Shown: positions 24,835-35,524, counted from the stretch's first letter. The stretch is 64,000 bases of DNA from Herpetosiphon aurantiacus DSM 785 (GCA_000018565.1 CP000875.1:759199-823198); one strand, 5' to 3'. Numbers and translations: made by a program. The notes: a model not told the origin generated them from the letters alone.

Positions 24835-27267
24835 TTAGCTGGCGATCACGTCTTGGCGAATAAATGGCATCAATGCAATTGTCAGCACTTCATCCATGGT
24901 TTCGACCGGAATCAATTGCAGATCTTGGCGCACTTTTTCAGGCAGATCAACAATATCTTTGGCGTTTTCCTTGGGTAAGATAAAAGTTTTGATGCCTGCA
25001 CGATGAGCGGCCAATGTTTTTTCTTTCAAGCCACCAATCGGCAAGACCCGCCCGCGCAAGGTGACTTCGCCTGTCATTGCCACATCGCGGCGCACCGCTC
25101 GGCCAGTCATCGCGGAGATCAACGCAATCGTCAATGTAATCCCAGCCGATGGGCCATCTTTGGGCACTGCACCCTCGGGCACGTGAATATGGATCGAATG
25201 CTCGTCGAAGTAATTTGGCTCGATGCCCAACTCTTTGGCGCGATATCGCACATACGACATGGCTGCTTGGGCCGATTCCTTCATCACATCGCCCAATTGA
25301 CCAGTGAGGCGCAATTCGCCTTTGCCAGTCAATGGCAAAACTTCGAAGGAAAGAATATCGCCGCCCGTTGGTGTCCAAGCAACTCCAGTCGCGACCCCAA
25401 TTTGATCGGAAACTTCGGCCATTCCAAAGCTGAAATGTTCAGGTCCAAGGTAGATTGGCACATCAGCAGCGTCAATCAAGAACTTGGTTGGCTCGGCTTT
25501 TTTGGCCTTCTTACGGCGCTTCTTGCCTTCTTGTGGTGCTTCTTCATCCTGCGATTCAGCTACCTTACGGGCAATTTTGCGACACAAGGCCGCAACTTCG
25601 CGCTCAAGGTTACGCACACCAGCTTCGCGGGTATATTCGCGAATCAACTTCAAGATCGCAGCATCGGTTAATTCCAACTGGCTGCTTTCGAGTCCATGGA
25701 ACTCGCGTTGCTTGGGCAGCAAGAAGCCTTGAGCAATCGCTAGTTTTTCGTCCTCGGTATAGCCGCCAATCTCGATAATTTCCATCCGGTCGCGCAGCGG
25801 CGCTGGAATTGGCTCAAGTTGGTTAGCGGTTGCCACAAACACCACTTGGCTCAAATCAAATGGAATTTCCAAATAGTGATCTGAGAACGTGTTGTTTTGC
25901 TCAGGATCAAGCACTTCTAGCAATGCCGAAGTTGGGTCACCACGGAAATCATTGCCAATTTTATCGATTTCATCAAGCATAAAGACTGCTTGACGCGATT
26001 TGGCGGTTTTCATGCCTTGAATAATCCGGCCTGGCATGGCTCCGATGTAAGTTCGGCGGTGACCGCGAATTTCGGCCTCGTCGTGTACCCCACCCAGCGA
26101 CTGGCGCACGAATGGACGATCCAAGGCCCGAGCAATCGAGCGACCAAGGCTGGTTTTACCCACGCCTGGCGGGCCGACGAAGCACAAAATTGGCGAACGC
26201 ATTTTGCTACCAGCGAGCTTGCGCACCGCCAGATATTCCAAAATTCGCTCTTTGACTTTTTCCAAGCCATAATGATCTTCATCAAGCACTTGGCGCGATT
26301 GCACCAGCGAAATCGCGGCGACTTGATCGGCATTCCACGGCAAAGCGATAATCCAATCAAGGTAGGTACGAATCACGCCAGCTTCGGGCGAATTCATGCC
26401 TTGTTGAGCGAGGCGCTTAATTTCGTGCAAGGCTTGATCTTTGACATATTGCGGCGCGTTGAGTTCGTTGACTTTGCGGCGCAATTCATCAATTGGATCA
26501 TCGCCATCGTCATCTTCGCCTAGTTCACGGCGAATCACCCGCATTTGTTCGCGTAAGAAATACTCTTTTTGGCCTTGATCGAGCACTTCTTTGGTGTCGG
26601 ATTGAATTTTGGCGCGGAGCCGCAACAGCTCTAATTGACGGGCCAAAATCACTTGCACCCGATTCAAACGAGCCAATGGCTCCATTTCATTCAACAATTC
26701 CAAGCGATCTTGGAATGAGAAGGCTGGGCCATAAGTCACCAAATCGGCCAAATGGCCAGGTGTCGTGATTCGGTGCACAAAGGCAACTGCTTCTTGAGGA
26801 ATTTCGCCTAAATAATCGACAAATTCAGTAATTTGTTGTTTGACCGTATCCATCAATGCATCGACTTCGATGCCTTTGGGTTCCTGATCGGGCAAGTAGC
26901 GGCAAGCTACCCGATAGAAGGGATCGCTCTGAACACAATCAACAATCTCAGCGCGGGTAATCCCTTCGAGCACAATTTTTACCGTGCCATCGGGCAATTG
27001 GGAGAAATCTTCCAAGCGTGCGACCACGCCAACTTTGGGTAGTTGTTGGGGTTCGTGGCCCTTATAAGCTTCAATTTCAGCCTCAGAAACAAAGATCAAC
27101 AAAACATGTTGATCGTCTTCCATGGCTTGTTCCATGGCCCGATAAGACTTGCCCTGCCCAACCTGGAGCGGCACAGTCATGTGCGGCATGATCACAATTT
27201 CGCCCAATACCACCAACGGTAAAGTGCGCTCGGTACCTGTACGAGGGCGGTCTTTTTCTCGGGTCAT
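24835..27267 (-). CDS. lon: ATP-dependent protease Lon
   Basis: 810 residues, full length for bacterial Lon. An N-terminal substrate-binding domain (about 15-215) is followed by the AAA+ domain with GPPGVGKT near 365 and Walker [11 protein letters not shown]. The protease domain carries the catalytic Ser in KDGPSAG near 695 and Lys in [14 protein letters not shown] near 740. It degrades damaged and regulatory proteins. A Lys/Glu-rich insert ([20 protein letters not shown]) sits before the protease domain, which is longer than in many Lon proteins. It stands alone, with a long leader upstream (27268-27406) that shows no clear operator. Confidence 0.95.
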   Translation of the reverse strand: MTREKDRPRTGTERTLPLVVLGEIVIMPHMTVPLQVGQGKSYRAMEQAMEDDQHVLLIFVSEAEIEAYKGHEPQQLPKVGVVARLEDFSQLPDGTVKIVLEGITRAEIVDCVQSDPFYRVACRYLPDQEPKGIEVDALMDTVKQQITEFVDYLGEIPQEAVAFVHRITTPGHLADLVTYGPAFSFQDRLELLNEMEPLARLNRVQVILARQLELLRLRAKIQSDTKEVLDQGQKEYFLREQMRVIRRELGEDDDGDDPIDELRRKVNELNAPQYVKDQALHEIKRLAQQGMNSPEAGVIRTYLDWIIALPWNADQVAAISLVQSRQVLDEDHYGLEKVKERILEYLAVRKLAGSKMRSPILCFVGPPGVGKTSLGRSIARALDRPFVRQSLGGVHDEAEIRGHRRTYIGAMPGRIIQGMKTAKSRQAVFMLDEIDKIGNDFRGDPTSALLEVLDPEQNNTFSDHYLEIPFDLSQVVFVATANQLEPIPAPLRDRMEIIEIGGYTEDEKLAIAQGFLLPKQREFHGLESSQLELTDAAILKLIREYTREAGVRNLEREVAALCRKIARKVAESQDEEAPQEGKKRRKKAKKAEPTKFLIDAADVPIYLGPEHFSFGMAEVSDQIGVATGVAWTPTGGDILSFEVLPLTGKGELRLTGQLGDVMKESAQAAMSYVRYRAKELGIEPNYFDEHSIHIHVPEGAVPKDGPSAGITLTIALISAMTGRAVRRDVAMTGEVTLRGRVLPIGGLKEKTLAAHRAGIKTFILPKENAKDIVDLPEKVRQDLQLIPVETMDEVLTIALMPFIRQDVIAS

Positions 27268-27406
27268 ATCAAAAATCCCTCATTTCGTTGTGGCAGAATG
27301 GCCACACAGAGTGGGTTAAAAGCATCATAATACGTCTTTATAGTATACGCTAACTTATCTTAACGGCAAGCATCGATTGTCCTATTTTGGCATAATCTTG
27401 CTAATT

Positions 27407-29212
27407 TTAATACTCTGTTAGCACAGATCCGGCACTTTCGTTGGTTTCAAATTGCAATTGATACAAACGAGCGTATGTGCCCGCTTGAGCCAAAAGTTCG
27501 CTATGACTACCAAGTTCGGTCACTTTGCCGGCTTCAATCACGGCAATTCGTGTAGCATTTTTGACCGTTGAAAGCCGATGGGCAATTACAAACGTGGTGC
27601 GACCTTGCATCAAGCGTTCTAAGGCTTCTTGCACCAAACCTTCCGATTCGCTATCCATTGCCGATGTTGCTTCATCGAGAATTAAAATACGTGGGTTTTT
27701 GAGCAAAGCTCGGGCAATTGCAACCCGCTGGCGTTGCCCACCAGATAGTTTAATCCCGCGCTCCCCAACGATCGATTCATAGCCACCCTCGAAATTGCTG
27801 ATAAATTCGTGAGCGTTGGCAGCTTTGGCGGCTTCAATCACCGCTTCCATCGGCGCATCAAGGTTGCCATAACGAATATTATCGGCAATCGTACCACTAA
27901 ATAATAACGTTTCTTGCGGCACAATTCCAATTTGTGAACGTAACGAGGGCAAATCGACATCGCGAATATCAAAACCATCAACCGTAATCCGCCCCGCTGT
28001 TACATCGTAAAAACGCGGAATAAGATTAACCAAGGTTGATTTGCCTGAACCACTCGGCCCGACAATCGCCATGACTTCGCCTGGCTCAACTTTGAGATTG
28101 ATGTTGCTCAAAACTGGAGTTGCAGCCTCGCCATAGTTAAATGATACATCCTCTAAATAAATTTCGCCTTCAATTGGCGGTAAGTTGATTGCATTGGTTT
28201 TGCTGGCGATTTCGGGAGCAGTATCCAAAATGCCGAATACGCGGGCAGTCGAACCAAGTGCTTCTTGCAATTGGCTATATAAACTGGTAAACGTGCCCAA
28301 CGAGCCAGCAATCACGGCGGCATACAACAAGAAGGCGATTAAATCGCCAAGTTGCATTGTGCCATTTAATACTTGGCGACCGCCAAACCAAAGCACGAAC
28401 ACCAACGCGCCAAAGCCCGAAAACGAGACAATTGGCACAAACTGAGCACGGGTTTTGGTGCGGCGCATCGAGGCCGAAAAAGCATGCTCAATCGCTCCGC
28501 TAAATCGCTCAACTTCGTATGGTTCACGGGCAAATGATTGGACGATGCGCACGCCCGAGATGGTTTCTTCCAGCACCGATGAAGCTTCAGCCATGCGATC
28601 TTGGACTTCGGTGGACATATTGCGAATTCGGCGGCCATAGATGATCGCCAGTACAATCAACAGGGGAATCAGCAATAGGGTAATCGCAGTCAATTGCCAA
28701 CTGAGATTAATCATCATAATGAAACTACCGATAAAGGTAATGCCATTTTGTAGAAACGCGGCAACCGCATTTGTACCGATACCCTGAATCACCGTGACAT
28801 CGTTGGTGACTCGTGAAGTCAATTCGCCGACGCGGCGTTCGCTGAAAAAGGCCAATGATAGCCGTTGTAAATGCGAATAAACCTCAATTCGCAGGTCGGC
28901 GACTGCTCGTTCACCAACGTAGGTCAAAAAATAGCCTTGAATATAGTTAAACACCATTTGCGCGATGAATACGCCCATCAAGCCGATCGCCACTTTATCT
29001 AAGGCGGCGGTGCTTGAAGCATCTTTGACCGTTTCGACCAAATTGCGAATCGCCAATGGCATAACTAGGCCAATGCCACTTGAAATCGCCAAACACAACA
29101 GCGCCAAGCTTAATCGCCAACGATAGGGATAGACATATTGAAACATGCGCCGCAATTCTAAATGGCGCAAATTTCCCAACTGTTTCGGTGCTTGTGCCAG
29201 CATCACATCCAT
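27407..29212 (-). CDS. ABC exporter, fused permease and ATPase (half transporter)
   Basis: 601 residues. An ABC membrane domain with six segments (about 30-315) is followed by the nucleotide-binding domain with Walker A GPSGSGKST near 389, signature LSGGQRQRVA near 490, Walker B ILILDEATSAMD and an H-loop VIAHRLSTV. Works as a dimer, like MsbA or BmrA, for lipid or drug export. An N-terminal cytosolic stretch of about 28 residues comes first. It stands alone with no partner gene of the same type, which suggests a homodimer. The substrate is unknown. Confidence 0.9.
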   Translation of the reverse strand: MDVMLAQAPKQLGNLRHLELRRMFQYVYPYRWRLSLALLCLAISSGIGLVMPLAIRNLVETVKDASSTAALDKVAIGLMGVFIAQMVFNYIQGYFLTYVGERAVADLRIEVYSHLQRLSLAFFSERRVGELTSRVTNDVTVIQGIGTNAVAAFLQNGITFIGSFIMMINLSWQLTAITLLLIPLLIVLAIIYGRRIRNMSTEVQDRMAEASSVLEETISGVRIVQSFAREPYEVERFSGAIEHAFSASMRRTKTRAQFVPIVSFSGFGALVFVLWFGGRQVLNGTMQLGDLIAFLLYAAVIAGSLGTFTSLYSQLQEALGSTARVFGILDTAPEIASKTNAINLPPIEGEIYLEDVSFNYGEAATPVLSNINLKVEPGEVMAIVGPSGSGKSTLVNLIPRFYDVTAGRITVDGFDIRDVDLPSLRSQIGIVPQETLLFSGTIADNIRYGNLDAPMEAVIEAAKAANAHEFISNFEGGYESIVGERGIKLSGGQRQRVAIARALLKNPRILILDEATSAMDSESEGLVQEALERLMQGRTTFVIAHRLSTVKNATRIAVIEAGKVTELGSHSELLAQAGTYARLYQLQFETNESAGSVLTEY

Positions 29213-29366
29213 CCTTCAGCCAACAATACCCTCGTTGGCACGTATATACGTGCTTGCCCAGCAACCAGCAAGCGCTGTATGATCAATCAATCGGTTACTG
29301 ATGATTGTACGTGGCTGATGGGTGATGTCAATCGCTGTGTTGGTTAGCAGATGTTACCACCAGCCG

Positions 29367-30881
29367 TTATTCGGTTCGGCGCGGGCGATATTGGAGCGCT
29401 TCGGCTAAATGCGCAGGCTGTATTTGCTCAAGATTAGCTAAATCGGCGATGGTTCGGGCCAATTTAAGCACGCGATGATAACTACGGGCTGAAAGTTGTA
29501 ATTGTCGCATGGCGGCTTTCATCAAGCTTTGGCTCGCCGAATCTAGCTCGCAGGCATGGCGTAATTGAGCTGGCCCCATATCGCTATTGGTCAACATAGG
29601 ATGTTTGCCAAAGCGTTCGGCTTGGCGTTGACGAGCTAAAACCACGCGATCACGAATTTGCTCCGATGGTTCGCTACTACGCACACTCGCAAGTTTTTCA
29701 TACTCAAGGCGTGGCACTTCAATATGAATATCAATCCGATCGAGCAATGGCCCTGAGATACGTTTTTGATAGCGGGCAATTGCAGCTGGTGGGCAAACGC
29801 ATTGGCGGGTGGGGTCGCTATAGTAGCCACATGGACAAGGGTTCATGGCTCCTATTAGCACAAAGTTTGCCGGGAATGTCAAAGTTCCAGCAGCCCGACT
29901 GAGCACCACGGTATGATCTTCGAGTGGTTGACGCAGCACTTCGAGCACTTGTTGGCTAAATTCTGGCATTTCGTCGAGAAACAGCACCCCGCGATGGGCT
30001 AGCGAAATCTCGCCTGGCTGGGGGGTGCGACCACCACCAACTAAGCCAGCATTGGAAATTGTGTGGTGCGGCGCACGAAATGGCCGAGTGCGAATAAAGG
30101 GCATATCGCTGGGCAACAAGCCTTTAACTGAATAAATTTTGGTCACATCTAAGGCTTCGTCGAGGCTGAGCGGTGGCAAAATTGAAGGTACGCAGCGGGC
30201 TAGTAAGGTTTTGCCAGAGCCAGGCGGGCCGCTCATCAACACATTATGCCCGCCAGCCGCGGCAACTTCTAAAGCGCGTTTAACGTGTTCTTGGCCTTTG
30301 ACATCGGCAAAATCGACGTTGTAGCTTAGGCTTTCGGCGGCTGGCGGCTGGCCTTCGTAGGCTTCGATGTAGCGCTCGCCGTTGAGGTGCGCGGCAATAT
30401 CAACGATTGAACGCACTGGAATAATCGTGATGCCGCTGAGCAAGGCTGCTTCGGCTGCATCGCAATGGGGCACATAGGCGGTTTGCAAGCCTTCGCGCCG
30501 CGCAATCGTGACCATTGGTAAGATGCCATCGGTGTGTCGAACCGCGCCATCAAGCGATAGTTCGCCTACAAACAAGGCTTGGCTTACATCGGCAGCAATT
30601 TGGCCTGAAGCCAACAAAATGCCGACAGCAATTGGCAAATCGTAGGCTGGGCCAGCTTTGCGTAAATCGGCTGGAGCCAAATTAACGGTGAGCCGCGAAT
30701 CGGGAAACGAGCCGCCGCTGTTGCGTACCGCCGCTCGTACTCGCTCTTTGGCCTCTTGCACAGCAGTATCAGGTAAGCCGACAATTGTGAATGATGGCAG
30801 GCCACGACTGAGATCAACTTCGACTTCAACTAACGCGCCATCTAAACCTACCACGGCGCAACTCCAAACTTTCGCCAACAT
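29367..30881 (-). CDS. YifB/ComM family Mg-chelatase-like AAA ATPase
   Basis: 504 residues. An N-terminal LonC-like domain (about 1-120) is followed by the AAA domain with GPPGSGKT near 214, Walker B VLFLDEMPEF near 297, and a zinc-binding-like stretch CPCGYYSDPTRQCVCP near 348-363. The C-terminal lid contains RSYHRVLKLARTIADL. The homologue ComM is a helicase for branch migration in natural transformation; this one probably does the same. No competence genes lie next to it. Confidence 0.9.
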   Translation of the reverse strand: MLAKVWSCAVVGLDGALVEVEVDLSRGLPSFTIVGLPDTAVQEAKERVRAAVRNSGGSFPDSRLTVNLAPADLRKAGPAYDLPIAVGILLASGQIAADVSQALFVGELSLDGAVRHTDGILPMVTIARREGLQTAYVPHCDAAEAALLSGITIIPVRSIVDIAAHLNGERYIEAYEGQPPAAESLSYNVDFADVKGQEHVKRALEVAAAGGHNVLMSGPPGSGKTLLARCVPSILPPLSLDEALDVTKIYSVKGLLPSDMPFIRTRPFRAPHHTISNAGLVGGGRTPQPGEISLAHRGVLFLDEMPEFSQQVLEVLRQPLEDHTVVLSRAAGTLTFPANFVLIGAMNPCPCGYYSDPTRQCVCPPAAIARYQKRISGPLLDRIDIHIEVPRLEYEKLASVRSSEPSEQIRDRVVLARQRQAERFGKHPMLTNSDMGPAQLRHACELDSASQSLMKAAMRQLQLSARSYHRVLKLARTIADLANLEQIQPAHLAEALQYRPRRTE

Positions 30882-30977
30882 AATGACACCCCCATAACAA
30901 GCTGCTATCGGGAGTTAGAGCCACATGTTGGCGATTTTTGGCATGGAGTCGATGAAATTGAGGGAAATTGCCGAAAT

Positions 30978-31280
30978 TTAGTTGACAGCAACCCAATCGA
31001 GCTTGACCAATTTATCGGCGACGCTGTTCATATCGGCACACCGACAGGCTGGTTGGCGTTGTACAACAATTTGCCAGGCACGACAAACGGTTTGCACTGG
31101 CCAGCAATCTTGGCTTGGTACTTGATGCGCAGCACTGACATGGTTGATAATTTCTTCAGCAACCATGTAGGCATCGTTATCGTTGATGCCTTCAGCTTCG
31201 CGAACAATCACGGCTAATTGGACTATATGGCTTGCTAATTTGAGCAAGACCCCACGGCTTTTAACACGTTCGGTTTGCAT
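30978..31280 (-). CDS. Small hypothetical protein
   Basis: 100 residues from the ATG at 31280, chosen because AAGGA lies 10 bases upstream; the frame continues to 31334 without a site. Mostly helical: GVLLKLASHIVQLAVIVREAEGI and DAYMVAEEIINHVSAAHQ. Five cysteines are spread over the C-terminal half (CWPVQTVCRAW, then PACRCAD), which could bind metal. The upstream region 31281-31648 (368 bases) is AT-rich and holds no other gene. Confidence 0.55.
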   Translation of the reverse strand: MQTERVKSRGVLLKLASHIVQLAVIVREAEGINDNDAYMVAEEIINHVSAAHQVPSQDCWPVQTVCRAWQIVVQRQPACRCADMNSVADKLVKLDWVAVN

Positions 31281-31648
31281 GTTCTGCGATCCTTTGGCAC
31301 GAAGGATTGATAGGACGTTTATGGCAAATACCACGAATGGTATGCGTAAAAATCAATAAAAATAGCGGTACGGAATGGTATCACGTACAGCTAGGCACAA
31401 ATCCAACCCATTTGCTCAAGTAGTCGAATGCAAAGTAGAGCGTTGCTAAAGAGCATCATTATCTCTAAATCTTTCTCTTATTGATAGTAAAACATTCGCA
31501 GCCGAATTTCAATAGATTTTTGAGCAAATTATTATCCAAATAATAAATCGTTAATAAAATTTGATTATCCCAAGGCCAATAACTATTTGCACTAGCATTT
31601 GATAAATAGCACAATAGTTCTGATTATTATTGATAAGGAGATCAATTC
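31281..31648. other. AT-rich divergent intergenic region
   Basis: Gap between a minus-strand small gene and the plus-strand sirtuin. No ORF with a ribosome site. The AT-rich stretch 31480-31640 probably holds promoters for both; no strict -35/-10 pair stood out. AAGGAG lies just before the sirtuin ATG. Confidence 0.5.
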
Positions 31649-32380
31649 ATGGCCGAATTTGCTGCTGACTTAATTCAAACCTTACGCCAAACCCAATCGT
31701 TGGTGGTGTTAACAGGCTCGGGAATTTCGGCTCCCAGCGGAATCCCGACCTATCGTAGTGCTGCCGCCGATGCCCGTTGGACGGCCTATGATCCTGATAA
31801 AGTTGCGACCTTCGCGGGCTTTGAGCGTGATCCGGTTGGAGTTTTTCAGGTGTATCAAGCCATGAAACGCCAGTGTGAGGCAGCTCAACCAAATGCTGGG
31901 CATTATGCCTTGGCGCAGTTGGAGCAATTGGGTACACAATTTAAGCTGTTTACCCAAAATATTGATAGTTTGCATCAACGAGCTGGCTCAAGCCAGGTTT
32001 ACGAGGTGCATGGCAGTTTGGCTCGCACGATCTGTTCGCGTGAGGGCAACTTGGTTGAAACCTGGAATGCTGAGCAGCCAATTTGCCCGGCTTGTGGTGC
32101 GCCGCTGCGGCCTGATATTGTTTGGTTTGGTGAATTGTTGGATGCTGGAATTTTGCAAGCGGCCAAAGCGGCGTTTGATAGCAGCGATGTGGCTTTGGTG
32201 ATTGGCACTTCGGCGATTGTTGAGCCAATTGCTTCGTTGCCGCATCGAGCCTTGCGGCGCAAAAAAACCGTAATTGAAATTAATCCTGATATCCCGTTGC
32301 GAGGGATTGCGACGTTTTCACTGGCAGGCAGTGCCGATGAGCTGTTGCCACAATTGATTAAGGAGGTTTGGAAGCTTTAA
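31649..32380 (+). CDS. Sir2 family NAD-dependent deacylase
   Basis: 243 residues, ATG after AAGGAGATCAATTC. NAD-binding GSGISAPSGIPTYR (about 22-35), TQNIDSLHQRAGS and the catalytic His in VHGSLART (near 120) are present, as is VWFGELL and the late IGTSAIVEP. Of the usual four zinc cysteines, CPACG gives two, but the first pair has only one (CSRE). The fold is intact but zinc binding may be altered. It removes acyl groups from lysines using NAD. Confidence 0.9.
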   Translation: MAEFAADLIQTLRQTQSLVVLTGSGISAPSGIPTYRSAAADARWTAYDPDKVATFAGFERDPVGVFQVYQAMKRQCEAAQPNAGHYALAQLEQLGTQFKLFTQNIDSLHQRAGSSQVYEVHGSLARTICSREGNLVETWNAEQPICPACGAPLRPDIVWFGELLDAGILQAAKAAFDSSDVALVIGTSAIVEPIASLPHRALRRKKTVIEINPDIPLRGIATFSLAGSADELLPQLIKEVWKL

Positions 32381-32381
32381 A

Positions 32382-32426
32382 TGCCCTCACCCCAACCCCT
32401 CTCCCGCTGCGGCAGGCGAGGGGCAT
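32382..32426. repeat. Dispersed GC-rich palindrome unit
   Basis: A short block of the type CTCACCCCAACCCCTCTCCC followed by GCTGCGGCAGGCGAGGGG directly after the sirtuin stop. A related block recurs in mirrored form at 38195-38320. Likely a dispersed intergenic repeat. Confidence 0.6.
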
Positions 32427-32503
32427 TGCTTAGGTTGTTAGCCTAAGCTGTTCTGCGCTTTGTGTCCTTCGCGGTTTCGTTTGTTCCGATCTCCAAATGT
32501 TGG

Positions 32504-33277
32504 TTATTGTTGCCACCAGCGCACAATTGGCCCTAAAATTTGATCAAAACGGCGATTGACTGAGGCTGTGCCTTGCAAAATTGGCCGAAACTGAGCAAGA
32601 TTTTGTTGATTCCAATCATCACGTAGTTGATCGGCGGCACGAGTTAGGTTGGTTGCTAGTTGTGGTTGCAGCTGTTCGCGAGTGGTATCAGCATCAACCC
32701 AAGTTGGCTCGCCGCATCGAATCAGGGCAACTGGCCGTTGTTCGCCAGCAAATTCGTAGCGCAAGGCGATTGGCAAGCACCACAAATTGCCTGTGCGGGT
32801 GGCGATATCGGCGACCCCACGAAAAAGTTGGAGCGGACGGCGATCTGGCGGTATAATCTGACCCTGCGGAAAGATCCAAACTAAAGATTGTTTTTGTTGG
32901 AGCAGGCTGCTGGCGTAGCGAATTGAGCGCAAGGCTTCGCGTGGCTCTTGGCGATTAACTGAGAAACAGCCACACCAACGAAAGAAGAAATAGCGGGCCA
33001 ACTGAGCTTCTTCCATCATTAAATAGTGGTGGCGTGGGTAGACTGTGCGAAATAATTCGAACGCCAGATGCCCATCCCACCAACTTGTATGGGTTACATA
33101 GGCCAAAATCGGCTCGCGGTTGCGCAGAATGTCAGCGGTTGACCCAACATTCAGCAATACTTGATCAAAGGTTTTGCGTAATGCAGGCCGGATCAAGGCC
33201 CGATAGACCAACCAAGCACCCAAACGATTCGGTTGAGCTGGCAAACGTGGTTGATTCTTGCTAGGGCTTGGTGGCAT
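32504..33277 (-). CDS. 1-acyl-glycerol-3-phosphate acyltransferase family
   Basis: 257 residues with the PlsC HX4D motif as HTSWWD near 62-67. A second block FPQGQIIPPDRRPLQLFRGVADI near 135-157 is the acceptor-binding EGTR-like region. No clear membrane segment beyond a short hydrophobic N-terminal part. These enzymes transfer acyl groups to lysophospholipids. The donor and acceptor cannot be told. Confidence 0.8.
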   Translation of the reverse strand: MPPSPSKNQPRLPAQPNRLGAWLVYRALIRPALRKTFDQVLLNVGSTADILRNREPILAYVTHTSWWDGHLAFELFRTVYPRHHYLMMEEAQLARYFFFRWCGCFSVNRQEPREALRSIRYASSLLQQKQSLVWIFPQGQIIPPDRRPLQLFRGVADIATRTGNLWCLPIALRYEFAGEQRPVALIRCGEPTWVDADTTREQLQPQLATNLTRAADQLRDDWNQQNLAQFRPILQGTASVNRRFDQILGPIVRWWQQ

Positions 33278-33338
33278 AATTAAGGTCTCATGCTAGTGAC
33301 AATCTGTCCAAATAGTAGCATAGCTAAAGGAGCTTGGA

Positions 33339-34688
33339 ATGGCTAGCGAACGGGTGATCGTGATTGGAGCCGTCGCCGCCGGAACGAGTGCTGCCGCCAA
33401 AGCCAAACGCACCAATCCCGATTTGGATATTTGTGTGTATGGCCGAGAAGCCCATGTTTCTTACTCTGCTTGTGGGTTGCCCTATTTGATTAGCGGGGCA
33501 GTTGCTGATTATCAGGCGTTAATCGCCCGCACTCCAGCCCAATTTGCCCGCGATGGCGTGACCGTCAAAACCGAACATGAAGTGATTGATCTTGATGTAG
33601 CGGCGGGGCGGGTGACCGTGCGCGATTTGGCTACCAATAGTACGTTCCACGATCATTTTGATCGTTTGGTGCTGGCAACTGGCGCGAGAGTCAATTGTCC
33701 ACCAGTACGAGGGATTGAACTACAGGGGGTCTTTCGGTTACGCTCAATGCATGATGGTTTGGCGATTCAAACCTACATCAGCGAACAGCAACCCAAGCAT
33801 GCTGTCGTGGTTGGTGCTGGCTATATTGGGCTAGAAATGGCCGAGGCCTTGCTCGATCGTGGGATTGGCGTAACCTTGGTCAATCGCAGCAAAACCGTGT
33901 TAAGCTCACTCGATCACGATATGAGCAGCCAGATTATCTCCCGACTTGAAGCTGCGGGCGTGCAATTGGCGCTTGGTTGTGGCTTGGAAGGCCTTGAAGG
34001 TAAGCACGATCGAGTGACCCATGTGGTCGCTGGAGGTCGCGATATTCCCGCCGAATTGGTGATTATCGCGACTGGGGTACAGCCGAATAGCGAATTGGCG
34101 CAAAGCTGTGGTGCTGAGCTTGGCGAGCATGGCGCAATCAAAATCGACCAATTAGGCCGTACTAGCGTCGATAGGGTGTATGCCGCTGGCGATTGCAGTA
34201 CCGTTGATCATCGAATTCTCAATAAGCCCGTGTATTTACCACTGGGCACGACTGCCAATAAACAAGGGCGGACGCTTGGAGCCTATCTCGCAGGCCACGA
34301 ACGCCCATTTCGCGGAGTTGTGGGCACAGCAGTCACCAAATTTGCTGATTTACATATTGCCGCAACTGGATTAAGTGTTGAGCAAGCTCTCCACCATGGC
34401 TACCACGTTCGTAGCAAAATCATCCATTCAACCGATCATGCGGGGTACTACCCCAATGCTCGGCCAATTACGGTTAAGTTGGTTGCCGACGCAGCTGACG
34501 GCACATTGTTGGGTGGCCAAATTATTGGCTTCGACGATGTAGCAAAGCGGGTTGATGTGGTAGCGGTGGCACTCGCGGGAAGAATGACGGTAGATGAGTT
34601 TGCTTGGCAAGACCTGAGTTATGCACCCCCATTTTCATCGGTGTGGGACCCACTGTTGGTTGCTGCCCAAGCATTGGCTAAAGGCTAA
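33339..34688 (+). CDS. CoA-disulfide reductase/NADH oxidase-type flavoprotein
   Basis: 449 residues. FAD-binding IVIGAVAAGTSAAAKAKR (about 7-24), the redox active SYSACGLPY with single Cys45, an NAD-binding VVVGAGYIGLEMAE near 155, a second FAD motif RVYAAGDCS near 280 and the C-terminal dimerisation domain ending in a Tyr-rich DLSYAPPFSSVWDP. Class of single-cysteine oxidoreductases that reduce CoA disulfide or oxidise NADH. It is followed without a real gap by the next gene. Confidence 0.9.
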   Translation: MASERVIVIGAVAAGTSAAAKAKRTNPDLDICVYGREAHVSYSACGLPYLISGAVADYQALIARTPAQFARDGVTVKTEHEVIDLDVAAGRVTVRDLATNSTFHDHFDRLVLATGARVNCPPVRGIELQGVFRLRSMHDGLAIQTYISEQQPKHAVVVGAGYIGLEMAEALLDRGIGVTLVNRSKTVLSSLDHDMSSQIISRLEAAGVQLALGCGLEGLEGKHDRVTHVVAGGRDIPAELVIIATGVQPNSELAQSCGAELGEHGAIKIDQLGRTSVDRVYAAGDCSTVDHRILNKPVYLPLGTTANKQGRTLGAYLAGHERPFRGVVGTAVTKFADLHIAATGLSVEQALHHGYHVRSKIIHSTDHAGYYPNARPITVKLVADAADGTLLGGQIIGFDDVAKRVDVVAVALAGRMTVDEFAWQDLSYAPPFSSVWDPLLVAAQALAKG

Positions 34689-34705
34689 GCTTGAAAGGAC
34701 ATTCT

Positions 34706-35431
34706 GTGAGCATCGAAACGCTTTTTGCCCATGCCCGTGCTGCCATAAGCACTGGCCGGAAGGAGGAGGGGCGCAGCTTATTGATTTCAATTATTCATGA
34801 AAACCCCGATTTTGCGCCAGCTTGGCTCTGGCTCAGCGGGGTTTTGGAGGAGCCAGAAAAACGCCGTGATTGTTTGCAACGGGTGCTTGAGCTTGAGCCA
34901 ACCAATGAAGCGGCGCTCATGGGCTTAGAGTTTTTGCGCTTGCAAGTCGTTGTTGATCAAACGCCACCAGCTCCGCCGGTTGAAAAATCAGTCGCAGTGG
35001 TCAAGCGTTTGGGCGAATATTTGGTTGAGCAAAAGTTTATTAAGCAAATCCAACTTGATGCAGCTTTAAGCGAGCAAGCCCAAGAAGCGCGTTATGGCCG
35101 CATCGTGCCACTCGGCGATATTTTGTTGCGGCGACGGTGGCTCACCACCCAAGCGCTTGGCAAGGTTCTAGAAGTGCAAAAAATGGCGCGTGCTCAGGGT
35201 GGCCATGCCAGCACGATCAACCGATTGGGTGAACATTTGATTGAGCAAGGCCTGATTACGCGGACCCAACTTAATCAAGTCATTGCCCGTCAAGCCGATT
35301 TGAAGGTACGCGGCCAGAATTTCCAGGTTGGCGAGTTGTTGGTGCTTTCGGGCATGCTCTCGCGTGATCAATTGCAACAAGCAATCAATGAGCAACAACA
35401 TACCTTCATGAACGAGTTACCCCAACGCTAG
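34706..35431 (+). CDS. TPR and MshEN-like repeat protein
   Basis: 241 residues with a GTG start at 34706; AAAGGA sits 6 bases before it, while a TTG 15 bases earlier has no site. Residues about 5-85 look like tetratricopeptide helices (SLLISIIHENPDFAPAWLWLSGVL). Two MshEN-type units follow (LGEYLVEQKFIKQIQLDAAL and LGEHLIEQGLITRTQLNQVI), with a degenerate third: LGDILLRRRWLTTQAL and VGELLVLSGMLSRDQLQQAI. MshEN domains bind cyclic di-GMP in type II secretion and pilus ATPases. Here no ATPase is attached, so this might be a free c-di-GMP sensor or scaffold. Confidence 0.7.
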   Translation: MSIETLFAHARAAISTGRKEEGRSLLISIIHENPDFAPAWLWLSGVLEEPEKRRDCLQRVLELEPTNEAALMGLEFLRLQVVVDQTPPAPPVEKSVAVVKRLGEYLVEQKFIKQIQLDAALSEQAQEARYGRIVPLGDILLRRRWLTTQALGKVLEVQKMARAQGGHASTINRLGEHLIEQGLITRTQLNQVIARQADLKVRGQNFQVGELLVLSGMLSRDQLQQAINEQQHTFMNELPQR

Positions 35432-35491
35432 CTTGGCCGGGGTCGCAGCATTATTTTGATTCTTCGCTTCCAACGCGACCCAAAAGCTCGT

Positions 35492-35524
35492 TATAATACG
35501 ACAGCATGGTGCAAACCATGCTGT
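35492..35524 (+). promoter_or_regulatory. Promoter -10 and GNRA leader hairpin
   Basis: TATAAT at 35492-35497, embedded in TCGTTATAATACGA, is followed at 35501-35524 by ACAGCATGGT-GCAA-ACCATGCTGT, a perfect 10-bp stem with a GCAA tetraloop. The -35 box is weak (TTCCAA at 35468). The hairpin would be at the 5' end of the VWA gene mRNA and may stabilise it. Confidence 0.55.
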
